Source: Planctomycetota bacterium
GTDB taxonomy: Bacteria; Planctomycetota; SZUA-567; H5-PLA8
Assembly: GCA_023150555.1 (NCBI GenBank)
Contig: JAKLKQ010000009.1
Coordinates: 78,669-142,668, forward strand
Length of the DNA stretch: 64,000 nt
Reading direction: 5' to 3'
Positions 43,598 through 51,573 of this stretch are shown here, piece after piece (position 1 is the first letter of the stretch; each line of letters begins with the position of its first letter). Below the pieces are notes generated by a model, which was not told the origin of the DNA, made no database searches, and saw only the letters and a list, made by a program, of their open reading frames with translations. A program made the position numbers and the translations under genes.

Positions 43598-44593
43598 TCA
43601 CTTCTTCGTAAACGGATCAACGAGCGCGCCGGACTTCGCGTCCTCGATAAAGCGCGCGAGCACGGCCTCGCCGGGGCTCTCCACGACCTCGCGCGCGCGG
43701 CGATATTCCACCGACGACCTGTCCAGCAGCTTCAAATGCCGCGGACCCGCGCGCAGCGGGTCGAGCACCGCGCCGGAAGCGCCGCGTTCGATGGCGCACT
43801 CCAGGAAGACCAGGCTGAACAGCCGCTGCATGGGAAGCCGGTACGAATGGTTCTCGACGCCGGCGATCAGCTGCACCTCCGGCCCAAAGCGCGCGCGTGC
43901 CTGTTCGAACGCAAGCAGCGCGTCATGGGCCTCGGCGGCGCCCGCCATCTTCGGATACACGCACACGTCGAAGTAGCGGTCGCGCGGCGGGATGCCGATG
44001 CGCTCGCAGGCGGCGATCCCCGCTTCGATGTTGGCGAGCCGTTCGGCGGCGGAATGCGGCATCCCTTCCGTGTTCGTCGCGAACCAGACCAGCGGCAGCT
44101 TTCGGGCTGCGGCCAGTTCGGCGAAGTGCGGGTCCATCCCGCTGCTGTAGTTGACCAGCGGGCAGCTGCGCGCGAAGTCGTAGCCGGACAGCGCGGCTTC
44201 CACGAGTTCGATGCGCATGCTGTTGAGCGCCAGCGGAACTTCTCCCGCCGCCGCCTGCACCGTCTCGACCAGCCAGCGCAACGCGGCGCCGCGGTTCTCG
44301 GCCGTCCACTTTTCGCCGTCGAGTTCCATCGCGTCGACCGTCACGTCAAGGTACCGCGCGCCGGCGGCGACCTGCCTTCGCGCGAGGTGCTGCACGTACG
44401 CGACGGCTTCGCCGTCGCCCTTCATGCCGAGGCGAATGGCCAGTTCCACGCGGCGCAACAGGCCCTGCCGGTACAGGGGACTCGCGGCGCGGAAAGCCTC
44501 GGGGATCGCCATGCGCCGTTCGCGGGCGCCGTCGTGCCACAGGAAACACTCGCGCGCGCCGTCGCGCGCCACAAAAGGCCCGTCGCGGCGCAC
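43598..44593 (-). CDS. Pterin-binding (DHPS/methyltetrahydrofolate methyltransferase-type) TIM-barrel protein
   Basis: 331 residues from the first standard start (GTG 44593). Motifs AGARYLDVTVDAMELDGEK, PLALNSMRIELVEAAL, PLVNYSSGMDPHFAEL and FDVCVYPKMAG...AHDALLAFEQAR match the pterin-binding methyltransferase family (AcsE/MetH-like), which transfers the methyl of methyl-tetrahydrofolate to a corrinoid. A corrinoid partner is not seen nearby. Homology-like sequence (FIVIGQRLNAAS) continues in frame upstream of GTG 44593 without any ATG/GTG/TTG up to the stop at 44681-44683, although AAAGGAG lies there; see findings. Exact methyl acceptor unknown. Confidence 0.75.
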   Translation of the reverse strand: MRRDGPFVARDGARECFLWHDGARERRMAIPEAFRAASPLYRQGLLRRVELAIRLGMKGDGEAVAYVQHLARRQVAAGARYLDVTVDAMELDGEKWTAENRGAALRWLVETVQAAAGEVPLALNSMRIELVEAALSGYDFARSCPLVNYSSGMDPHFAELAAARKLPLVWFATNTEGMPHSAAERLANIEAGIAACERIGIPPRDRYFDVCVYPKMAGAAEAHDALLAFEQARARFGPEVQLIAGVENHSYRLPMQRLFSLVFLECAIERGASGAVLDPLRAGPRHLKLLDRSSVEYRRAREVVESPGEAVLARFIEDAKSGALVDPFTKK

Positions 44594-44814
44594 CGTTGAG
44601 GCCGCATTGAGGCGTTGGCCGATGACGATGAAGTTCGCGGCGCGCTCCTTTGCGGTTGGGGCGGCGGGGTGCGGAATCTTTTACGCGATTTTGACAGGGC
44701 CTCGTTCGAGGGTCAACTGGCCGGTTTTCCGCCGGTCGAGGCTCCGAGCTCTATCTTTTCCGCTTTCGAACGAAGGGCTGCGCAAGCGGCGCGTTTTGCG
44801 ACGGGTTCCTTATC

Positions 44815-45038
44815 TTACGCTTTGCGTATTATGCACGCCGTGCAACGTAACACATCCACGACGTGCAGCGATCACGTAAACCCTATTTGCACGCCGTGCA
44901 AAAACATCATAAGTCCAATGATTCCGTAAAGCGCACATTTATCACCTTGTTCGAATTACAATTAAATAGATACAAATCGCAATGTGCACCCCAGCACCTC
45001 GCGCAGCACGTCGTGATTCGCGAAATTTCGCGACTTCG
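44815..45038 (-). repeat. ~240-bp intergenic element, copy B (inverted relative to copy A)
   Basis: Reverse complement aligns with 12814-13055 over its whole length. It keeps the 16-bp palindrome TCGCGAAATTTCGCGA (45018-45033) and has two perfect copies of the 13-base palindrome TGCACGCCGTGCA (44832-44844 and 44888-44900), which are degenerate in copy A. At the outer end, TTACGCTTTGCGTAT (44815-44829) is a further inverted repeat. It sits in the divergent gap between the pterin-binding gene and the NmrA-like gene, the only one of the two copies placed where it could affect transcription starts. Beside it, CAGGTACCTG (45059-45068) is another short palindrome. Confidence 0.8.
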
Positions 45039-45200
45039 TATTTGTGCATTTGCGCGGTCAGGTACCTGGGTGCCTGTTACAGTTTGAGCCGCGCCGCGGC
45101 TTGCATCGCGCGCGTTCTGCGGGCATAACTCTCCTGCGCCGCGGCATCGTTCAAAGCGCCGCCGGCGCATCGCTTTTTCAGCCCCGCTCCGGAGTGCCTC

Positions 45201-46271
45201 ATGGCCGACACACCCGACACGCCTTCCGCGCCGGAGAACCCCGCGGACTCGAGCGACCCGCCGCCCGAGCGCCCCGTCGACGGCATCCCCGCAGCCGCCG
45301 CCGCGCCCGTGGAAGCCCTGTCGCCCGCGACGGTCGCGTTGCTGGGGCCGCTGCCCTTCCCCGTGCTGCCGGTGGCGCAGGCGCTGCTGGACGCCGGGCA
45401 CCCCGTGCGGATCCTCTGCGCCAGCGACGCCGAGGCGCAGCTGGTGCGCGGCCTGGAAGGCGACGGCGCCGAAGCGGTCGGCGGCGAGCCCGGCGACCCC
45501 GAAGCGCTGAACCGGCTTCTGGAAGGCGCGCGCGCGGCGGCGTTCCTCGATCCCGTCACGCCCTACGGGCGGCTCTGGAAGGCTCGCGCGGGCAAGCACT
45601 TGGACGACCTGAAGAGCCTCATCCTACGTGCCGAAGCCGGCAGCGTGCGCGACCTGGTGTACCTCTCGAGCGTCGCCGCCGATCCCAAGTCGCTGGCGCC
45701 GTGCCTGCGCGAGGCCGCCGAAGCCGAGACGACCATCGCCGGTTCGCGGCTGATGGACTACGTGCTGCGCGCCGGGCCGCTGGTGGGCGCGGGCGACGGC
45801 TTCGTCGAACGGCTGGTGGCGCAGGCGCAGAGCGGTTCGCCGCTGGCCGTCGTGCGCGGCTACGGCGACCTTGCGCTGCAGCCTCTGCACGCCGAGGACC
45901 TGGGGCGCTGCGTGGCGCGCTGCGTCTCGAAACTGCCGCAGGAACTGCGCACGGGCGTCTATGCGATCGCCGGCGAGGAGACGCTGACCGAGCTGGAACT
46001 CTTCGACCGGATCCTCGAACGCCTGCAGCGCTTCAAACTCAAGCTGCACCTGCCGCTGTTCGTGGCGCGCATCCAGGCGAACGCCGGCGGGCCCCAAAGC
46101 GCCGCCGCCGAACGCAGCGGGCTTCTGGCCGCGGCCTTCGCCACCGATCGCAATGACGTGAAACGGCTGCTGGGGCCGGGCGCGAAACTCCACGGCCTCG
46201 AGGCCGCCATCGGGGAACTCAGCGGCGCCGGCGCGGCGGCGCCGGCGGCGGCCAGTGGCGCGTCCTCGTAA
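45201..46271 (+). CDS. NmrA/SDR-like Rossmann protein with degenerate nucleotide motif
   Basis: 356 residues, GGAG before ATG 45201. After a Pro/Ala-rich acidic leader (~45 residues) comes a Rossmann-like chain: TVALLGPLPFPVLPVAQALLDAGHPVRIL, LVYLSSVAADP, LMDYVLRAGPLVGAGDGFVERL, DLALQPLHAEDLGRCVARCV and GVYAIAGEETLTELELFDRILE. The order and spacing match NAD(P)H-binding NmrA/UDP-sugar-epimerase-like proteins, but the glycine-rich GxxGxxG is replaced by GPLPFPV, so cofactor binding is doubtful. It may be a structural or regulatory relative, as with quinone-complex assembly proteins of this fold. Confidence 0.65.
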   Translation: MADTPDTPSAPENPADSSDPPPERPVDGIPAAAAAPVEALSPATVALLGPLPFPVLPVAQALLDAGHPVRILCASDAEAQLVRGLEGDGAEAVGGEPGDPEALNRLLEGARAAAFLDPVTPYGRLWKARAGKHLDDLKSLILRAEAGSVRDLVYLSSVAADPKSLAPCLREAAEAETTIAGSRLMDYVLRAGPLVGAGDGFVERLVAQAQSGSPLAVVRGYGDLALQPLHAEDLGRCVARCVSKLPQELRTGVYAIAGEETLTELELFDRILERLQRFKLKLHLPLFVARIQANAGGPQSAAAERSGLLAAAFATDRNDVKRLLGPGAKLHGLEAAIGELSGAGAAAPAAASGASS

Positions 46272-46429
46272 GCGCCCAACAGAAGGCATGTGCGGTGGGT
46301 CCTGCGAAATCGAAGTGTCGGAAGGCGTGGTGAAGGCGTGCGGCGGAAAGGGTGAATGTCCCGCGTCTCAGCATCATAGTCAGCTACCCTGCTGGTCTTC
46401 CCCCCTCCCCAGTACCAGACGGCCTTAAC

Positions 46430-46597
46430 CTAGGCGGACAGCGGCATCGGCCGGACGACCTTCGGCTTCAGCACGCGCGGCGGGTACTTCACCGAACCGC
46501 AACGCAGGCAGCCGTATTCGGGTTCCTTGACCTCATGCCGCGTGGTCATGCGGCAATGGTTGCAGTAGCGGTTCTCGTATGGGTGTCTGCGGCTCAT
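46430..46597 (-). CDS. Small zinc-ribbon protein
   Basis: 55 residues from ATG 46597 after AAGGAGG, the best ribosome site in the region. Two CxxC knuckles (NRYCNHCRMTTRHEV and YGCLRCGSVKYPPRVLK) predict one zinc ribbon with basic flanks. It could bind nucleic acid or be a small ribosome-associated protein, as similar basic ribbons do, but no family is certain. Confidence 0.65.
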   Translation of the reverse strand: MSRRHPYENRYCNHCRMTTRHEVKEPEYGCLRCGSVKYPPRVLKPKVVRPMPLSA

Positions 46598-47282
46598 GAC
46601 GTCCGACCTCCTTTCCCCCATCCTCCCTGCAACTTGCGCGCCGAAGGTGAGCCTCACCAGGGGCTCGCCCGTAAGTCTCTTCTATCTTTAGAGAGCACCA
46701 GAACTTGTATATGCATTTTTACAAAAGGCAAGATTCTTAAACTGTCTTTATGTGCGTCTAATATACAAATGTCAAAGATCTATTCTGCCTTCTTTTACAA
46801 CGAATTGACAAATTTTTTCAATCGTTTTTTAAATTTTTAACTCTCGCAATCTGCTCCGAGGTACCACCGGTTGGGCTGCAGGCTGCTTTAGCCCCCTATT
46901 TTCTGCCGCTTGCGACACCTATAACGTCACCAATGCCACTAATGCCCTTTCATAAACTTAATCGGCCATGATCTCAAAAACATTCAAAGGTTTTTAGCCA
47001 ATTTCCCGAAATAAACGAAGTTTTAAGTGGTGTTTTTTGAACAAACGTATGCTCATGTGCACTAAAAGTTATTGATGTCTTTTGAACAAAGCGGAGCCTC
47101 TTTTCCACCACTCATCCAGGTCCTATCCCCTGACGGCCGAAGCGCTGGGCGGCGTCTTTTAGCCGTAGGCTGGCGATTTTTCTCTGCTCCGCGCCGCGCC
47201 GCCCGCGCCGGTTTCGACTACACTGAGTGGCGGTTGCGGCCCAGCGTGCGACGGGCGCAGGGCGGGATATGGGAGTGCAGTC
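46598..47282. promoter_or_regulatory. 685-base gene-free AT-rich island
   Basis: From about 46680 to 47090 the composition flips to AT-rich, with T tracts (CAATTTTTTC-like) and no codon structure. TTGACA at 46805-46810, 17 bases, then TTTAAA at 46828-46833 is a fair sigma-70 promoter on the plus strand, ~450 bases before the kinase. A near-direct repeat, TGTTTTTTGAACAAACG (47031-47047) and TGTCTTTTGAACAAAGCG (47076-47093), is 45 bases apart and could bind a regulator. I see no DnaA boxes, tRNA or terminator. Confidence 0.4.
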
Positions 47283-50200
47283 TTGGCGACGGTGACGTGC
47301 CGTATCTGCAGCGCGAGCTTCGACGAACCCGAGGACGCCGCCGGGGCCTGGGTGGGCGTCTGCCCGGACTGCCAGGAGAAACTCTCCGGACACGAAAAGG
47401 AAGGCACGGGCGGCCGCACCACGGTAATGCGGCCCGTCGCGCGGCTGCGCGGGCCCAAGAAGGGATCCTCGCATCTGGTCTGGCGCCAGTCGGAGAGCGG
47501 GCGCCTCGACCGCCTCGAAGATGTCGGCGCGTTGGACGTGCCGGGCGGTTCGACCCACGACGCCGACGGCCGAACCGGGGAATCGACCGGGGCTAAGGCC
47601 CCCGCCGTGGGCAAGGTCTTCGGCAGCTACGAGATCCTCGCGGAGGTCAGCCGCGGAAGCTTCGGCGTCGTCTACCGCGCCCGGCAGAAAGGCCTGGAGC
47701 GCCAGGTCGCACTGAAGGTCCTGCTGGCGGGCGTGCACGCCAGCGAGGAAGCCGTGGCGCGCTTCCAACGCGAGGCGCGCGCGGTGGCGCGACTGAAGCA
47801 TCCCAACATCGTGCCGATCTACGACATCGGCATGCAAGACGGGCACCACTACTTCGCCATGGAGTTCGTCGAGGGCCACTCGCTCTCCGACTTCATGGTC
47901 CATCAGAAGATCAGCACGCCGCAGGCACTTAAGCTCGTCGAGATCCTTGCCGACGCCATCGAGTCCGCGCACCAGGAAGGCGTGATCCACCGCGACATCA
48001 AACCCTCGAACATCATCGTCGACCCCAAGGGCCTGCCGCACATTACGGACTTCGGCCTGGCCAAGCAGGTGGACATCGACACCCAGTACACGCAGTCGGG
48101 CACCACGCTGGGCACGCCGGCGTACATGCCGCCCGAGCAGGCGCGGGGCGAGGTGGACAAGATCGACCCGCGCAGCGACGTCTACGCGCTGGGTGCGGTG
48201 CTGTACGAGATGCTCGCCGGGCGCCCGCCCTTCGCGGGCCGTTCGCTGCTGGAGGTCGTCGTCGCGGTGATCAACGAGCCGGTCAAGCCGCCCCGCCAGA
48301 TCAACCCCAACATCCACCGCGACGTGCAGACCATCGTGATGAAGTGCCTCGAGAAGGACCCGCGCAACCGCTATGCGTCTGCGGCCGAGTTGCGCGACGA
48401 CCTGCGCCGCTTCCGTTCGGGCGAGGCCATCCAGGCGCGCCCGGTGGGGCTGGTGCGCCGCGGCCTGCGCCTGGTCCAGCGGCAGAGCTATTTCTTCGGC
48501 GCGGTGGCGATTGTGCTGGTGGCCGTCACGATCAGCTACTTCCGCGTGCGGGAGTCCACCCAGGACAAGGAACGCTACCGCGCGCAGGCCGAAGAGGCCC
48601 AGCAGGGAAAAGAAGAACTGGAGAAAAAGCTCGAGGAGAAGGAGCAGGATCTGAAGAAGGACTCCAAGCCCTCCTGGGTGCGCTTCTGGTACTTTCCCAC
48701 CACGCCCGACGACAAACTCACGCCGGAGGAACGCGCGCTCTTCGACCAGGGCTTCGTGCATCCCGGCGGCAACGACCGGCGCATCGCCCAGCACCTCTAC
48801 CGGAACTACCTCGCGCAGCGCGGGCACACCACCGAAAAGATGCTGACGCCCGATGGGATCCTCGAGAGTCCCGGAACCAAGTCCTTCCCGGGGGACATCA
48901 AGGCCGAGATCCACTTCGAACTGGCCGGAGATTTGGGCAGCCAAGTCATCCGTGCGGGCCTGCAAAGCCGGGACGAATCGATCCCGTACCTGCTGGAGAT
49001 CGGGAAGGGCCGGGTGGCCTTGCACGCACCCGAAGCCCTGCACGGCGTCGCGGACGCGCCGGGCGCCCTCTCGAAGATGATCGTGAAGGCGGAGAAGTCG
49101 ATCCCGGAACTGCAGAAGGGAACGTATACACTGCGGATCGAGCAGGAAGGCCTGCACCTGACCTTCGTAGTGGAGCCGCCCGCGCCGGCCAAGCCCGTGA
49201 GCCTGGCGATCTGGGACATGGGTCTGTCGCACTGGAAGTTCAAGAACACGCAGCTGACCTTCCGCGAGCCGCCGCCTGGGCTGGCCATCCTTTCCGCCAA
49301 TGTGCAGTGGAAGACCGCGCCCAAGACCATGGACAAGATCCTCCAGGCGATGCAGTACTTCTACGACGGCGAACACAACCGCGCGGAAGCCGAATTCAAA
49401 GCGTACCTGGAAAACAAGAACGAGGCGGGCGGCGCCCAGCAAAACCTGGACGATGCCTTAAAGGATGCGCAGGCCTACTACTTCCTGGGGCTGATCCGCG
49501 AGCTGTTCACCCAGACCCCGAAGGATCTTTACTACCAGCAGGCGCTCGACACCCTGAAGCGCTGCGAGGACACCCCCGAGAAGCGCGAGCTGGCCGGCAG
49601 GCTCTACGTGCGCATGGCCCTGCGCGCAGCGAAGTCCATCGCCAAGTGGGACCCGGTCGCCGCCCAGGATTGGGAGGCCGTCAAGACCTGGCTCAACCGC
49701 GTCGCCGAATTGAAGGACGACCTCAACAAGATCAAGGATTCCCACCGCGGCATCGGCGAGCCCTTCGGCTGGGAATTACAGGATCTGATCGAGAAACTGG
49801 TCAAGCCGCTGGAGAATCCGACCCTCTGGGCGGCCAACGCCAATGCCGCGCAGATGCAGGCGGAGAACGCCCTGAGCGTCTTCCAGCTCATGGGCCTCTC
49901 GCCGGGCTCCTTCCAGATGGACATCGACGCGGACCAGTTGGCGAAGATCTTCGCCCGGCCGAACCCGGACGGCAGCGACGCCCTGCTGCGCGCCTTGCAC
50001 AAGGCCTATCCGTCCGACCGCATGCTGTCGGCGTTCAACCACCGCATCGCGGTGCACGCCGAGCGCGGGGAACTCGAGGATGCCCTCGCCCTGACGCGGT
50101 ACACCGTCGAGTCGATCACGCCCGTCGACAAGCAGGCCGCCGGGTCGTTCGAAGGCACCGTGGTCACCCTGATGGAAACGTGCGTCGCCGCACCGCGCTG

Positions 50201-51482
50201 GGATCTGGCCGGCATCCTGCTGGACCTGGTGCCCCAGGCCAGCCAGCCGAAGCTGGTCACCGCTATGGGCGCGCGCCTCGCCCAGCCCGAGACCGCGCAG
50301 CGCCTGGCCGAAGAAGAAAACCTGGCCGACCTGTTCCTCCTTCTTAAGCAGGCCAGCCGCATCGCCGACCAGGATCCGACCAACAAGCTGCGCATGGACG
50401 CCGGCAAGGGCGTCTACGGCTTCGGCGCTTCGCTGGTCGCCGTGCAGCGCTACCAGATGCTGAAGGAGCTGTACAAGGCCTGGACCAGCCCGGGCCTGGC
50501 GAACAACTTCGCCGCAGCCGTCGAGGCCCTGGCCGCCAGCGAGGACCCGCGCGCCGAAGAGGACGCCATGGATCTGCTGCGCTTTTGCAGCGGCTTTGCG
50601 CCCGACCACAAGGACGTGCGCCAGGCCGCGCTTAACCTAGCCGGGCGCAACGCGCGCCCCGACGGCGACCTCTTCAAGGTGCTGGCCGTGTACGAGGCCT
50701 ACCCCGCGCCGGAGATCCTCAAGCACGTCGAGACCGTGCTCAAGAAGCTGCTGGAAGCAGAGGACTACCACAAGGCCAAGGACTTCTACCAGCACGCGCG
50801 CATCGTCTTCGGGCTCCAGGCCCGCAAGGCCTTCCCGCTGATCGTCGGCGCGCTGCTGGGCATGGAGGACAGCGCGCGCACCGTGGCCCTGGGTGCGCTG
50901 CGCACCGGCGTGCGCGAAGGGCTCCTTAAGGGCAAGAACGGCCCCCTGGAAGCGCGCGGCTGGGACCTCGAGTTCGGCGATCTCCTGCTGGCGGTGGGCA
51001 CCAGCGACGAGGACGCCCAGCGCGCCGCCACCATCTACGACGCACTCGCCAAGGGCGACGATCCCGCGCTACGGGCCCGCGCCGCGCTGCGCCTGGGCGC
51101 GATCTGGTGCTTCCAGGGCACCCAGAGCCCCCTGACGGCGTGGTCGGTACTGGAAAAGGATGAGGCCGACTTCCCCGAGAAGGCCGAGGCCAAGCTGGCC
51201 GCCGCGTGTTTGAACCGCACGATGGAACTCCCGCAGATCGAGGCCGAGCGCCAGAAACCGGGCACCGCCCCGCGCCTGTTCAGCCGCGCGGAGTGGGAAA
51301 TGATCAAGGCCCTGCGCCTGCTGAACCAGAACAAGGACCAGGCGGCGCTGCAGGCCCTGGAAGCCGCCCACCTGCAGGCGCGGGTCCAGCGCGAATGGCC
51401 CGAGGGCCTGAAGCGCATCTTCGTGGGCCCCGCCGAGCCGAAGAAGCCCAAGCTCCCCAAGACGCCCGCAGCACCTAAGTAA
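47283..51482 (+). CDS. Giant Ser/Thr protein kinase with zinc-ribbon N-terminus and long helical C-terminus
   Basis: 1,399 residues from TTG 47283 (GGGAG upstream); GTG 47292 is an alternative. Residues 1-35 are a zinc knuckle (C6, C9, C27, C30). The kinase (~115-380) has K145 in QVALKVL, HRDIKPSN (236-243) and DFGLAK (256-261), so it is probably active, though the P-loop is SRGSFGVVY. One membrane helix (~403-420) and a Lys/Glu coiled coil (~424-460) follow. The remaining ~940 residues are external. They start with a beta-rich part (~465-690) resembling a lectin-type fold, then long TPR-like helical arrays (QYFYDGEHNRAEAEFKAYLENK...AQAYYFLGLIRELF; EDYHKAKDFYQHARIVF) to the end. It likely senses or scaffolds envelope proteins. 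Confidence 0.88.
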   Translation: MATVTCRICSASFDEPEDAAGAWVGVCPDCQEKLSGHEKEGTGGRTTVMRPVARLRGPKKGSSHLVWRQSESGRLDRLEDVGALDVPGGSTHDADGRTGESTGAKAPAVGKVFGSYEILAEVSRGSFGVVYRARQKGLERQVALKVLLAGVHASEEAVARFQREARAVARLKHPNIVPIYDIGMQDGHHYFAMEFVEGHSLSDFMVHQKISTPQALKLVEILADAIESAHQEGVIHRDIKPSNIIVDPKGLPHITDFGLAKQVDIDTQYTQSGTTLGTPAYMPPEQARGEVDKIDPRSDVYALGAVLYEMLAGRPPFAGRSLLEVVVAVINEPVKPPRQINPNIHRDVQTIVMKCLEKDPRNRYASAAELRDDLRRFRSGEAIQARPVGLVRRGLRLVQRQSYFFGAVAIVLVAVTISYFRVRESTQDKERYRAQAEEAQQGKEELEKKLEEKEQDLKKDSKPSWVRFWYFPTTPDDKLTPEERALFDQGFVHPGGNDRRIAQHLYRNYLAQRGHTTEKMLTPDGILESPGTKSFPGDIKAEIHFELAGDLGSQVIRAGLQSRDESIPYLLEIGKGRVALHAPEALHGVADAPGALSKMIVKAEKSIPELQKGTYTLRIEQEGLHLTFVVEPPAPAKPVSLAIWDMGLSHWKFKNTQLTFREPPPGLAILSANVQWKTAPKTMDKILQAMQYFYDGEHNRAEAEFKAYLENKNEAGGAQQNLDDALKDAQAYYFLGLIRELFTQTPKDLYYQQALDTLKRCEDTPEKRELAGRLYVRMALRAAKSIAKWDPVAAQDWEAVKTWLNRVAELKDDLNKIKDSHRGIGEPFGWELQDLIEKLVKPLENPTLWAANANAAQMQAENALSVFQLMGLSPGSFQMDIDADQLAKIFARPNPDGSDALLRALHKAYPSDRMLSAFNHRIAVHAERGELEDALALTRYTVESITPVDKQAAGSFEGTVVTLMETCVAAPRWDLAGILLDLVPQASQPKLVTAMGARLAQPETAQRLAEEENLADLFLLLKQASRIADQDPTNKLRMDAGKGVYGFGASLVAVQRYQMLKELYKAWTSPGLANNFAAAVEALAASEDPRAEEDAMDLLRFCSGFAPDHKDVRQAALNLAGRNARPDGDLFKVLAVYEAYPAPEILKHVETVLKKLLEAEDYHKAKDFYQHARIVFGLQARKAFPLIVGALLGMEDSARTVALGALRTGVREGLLKGKNGPLEARGWDLEFGDLLLAVGTSDEDAQRAATIYDALAKGDDPALRARAALRLGAIWCFQGTQSPLTAWSVLEKDEADFPEKAEAKLAAACLNRTMELPQIEAERQKPGTAPRLFSRAEWEMIKALRLLNQNKDQAALQALEAAHLQARVQREWPEGLKRIFVGPAEPKKPKLPKTPAAPK

Positions 51483-51573
51483 CGGCATCCGCCGCTTGCG
51501 TTTCGCATTCGCGGCCGTCTGGTGTAGGATCGCCGACCTGTAACCGGCCTCCGCATTACGAGGTACCGCCGTC

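Noticed and set aside
46352-46840. Possible 162-residue protein in the gap
   Set aside because: It is antisense to the zinc-ribbon gene, then runs into the AT-rich island; no motif and no ribosome site.
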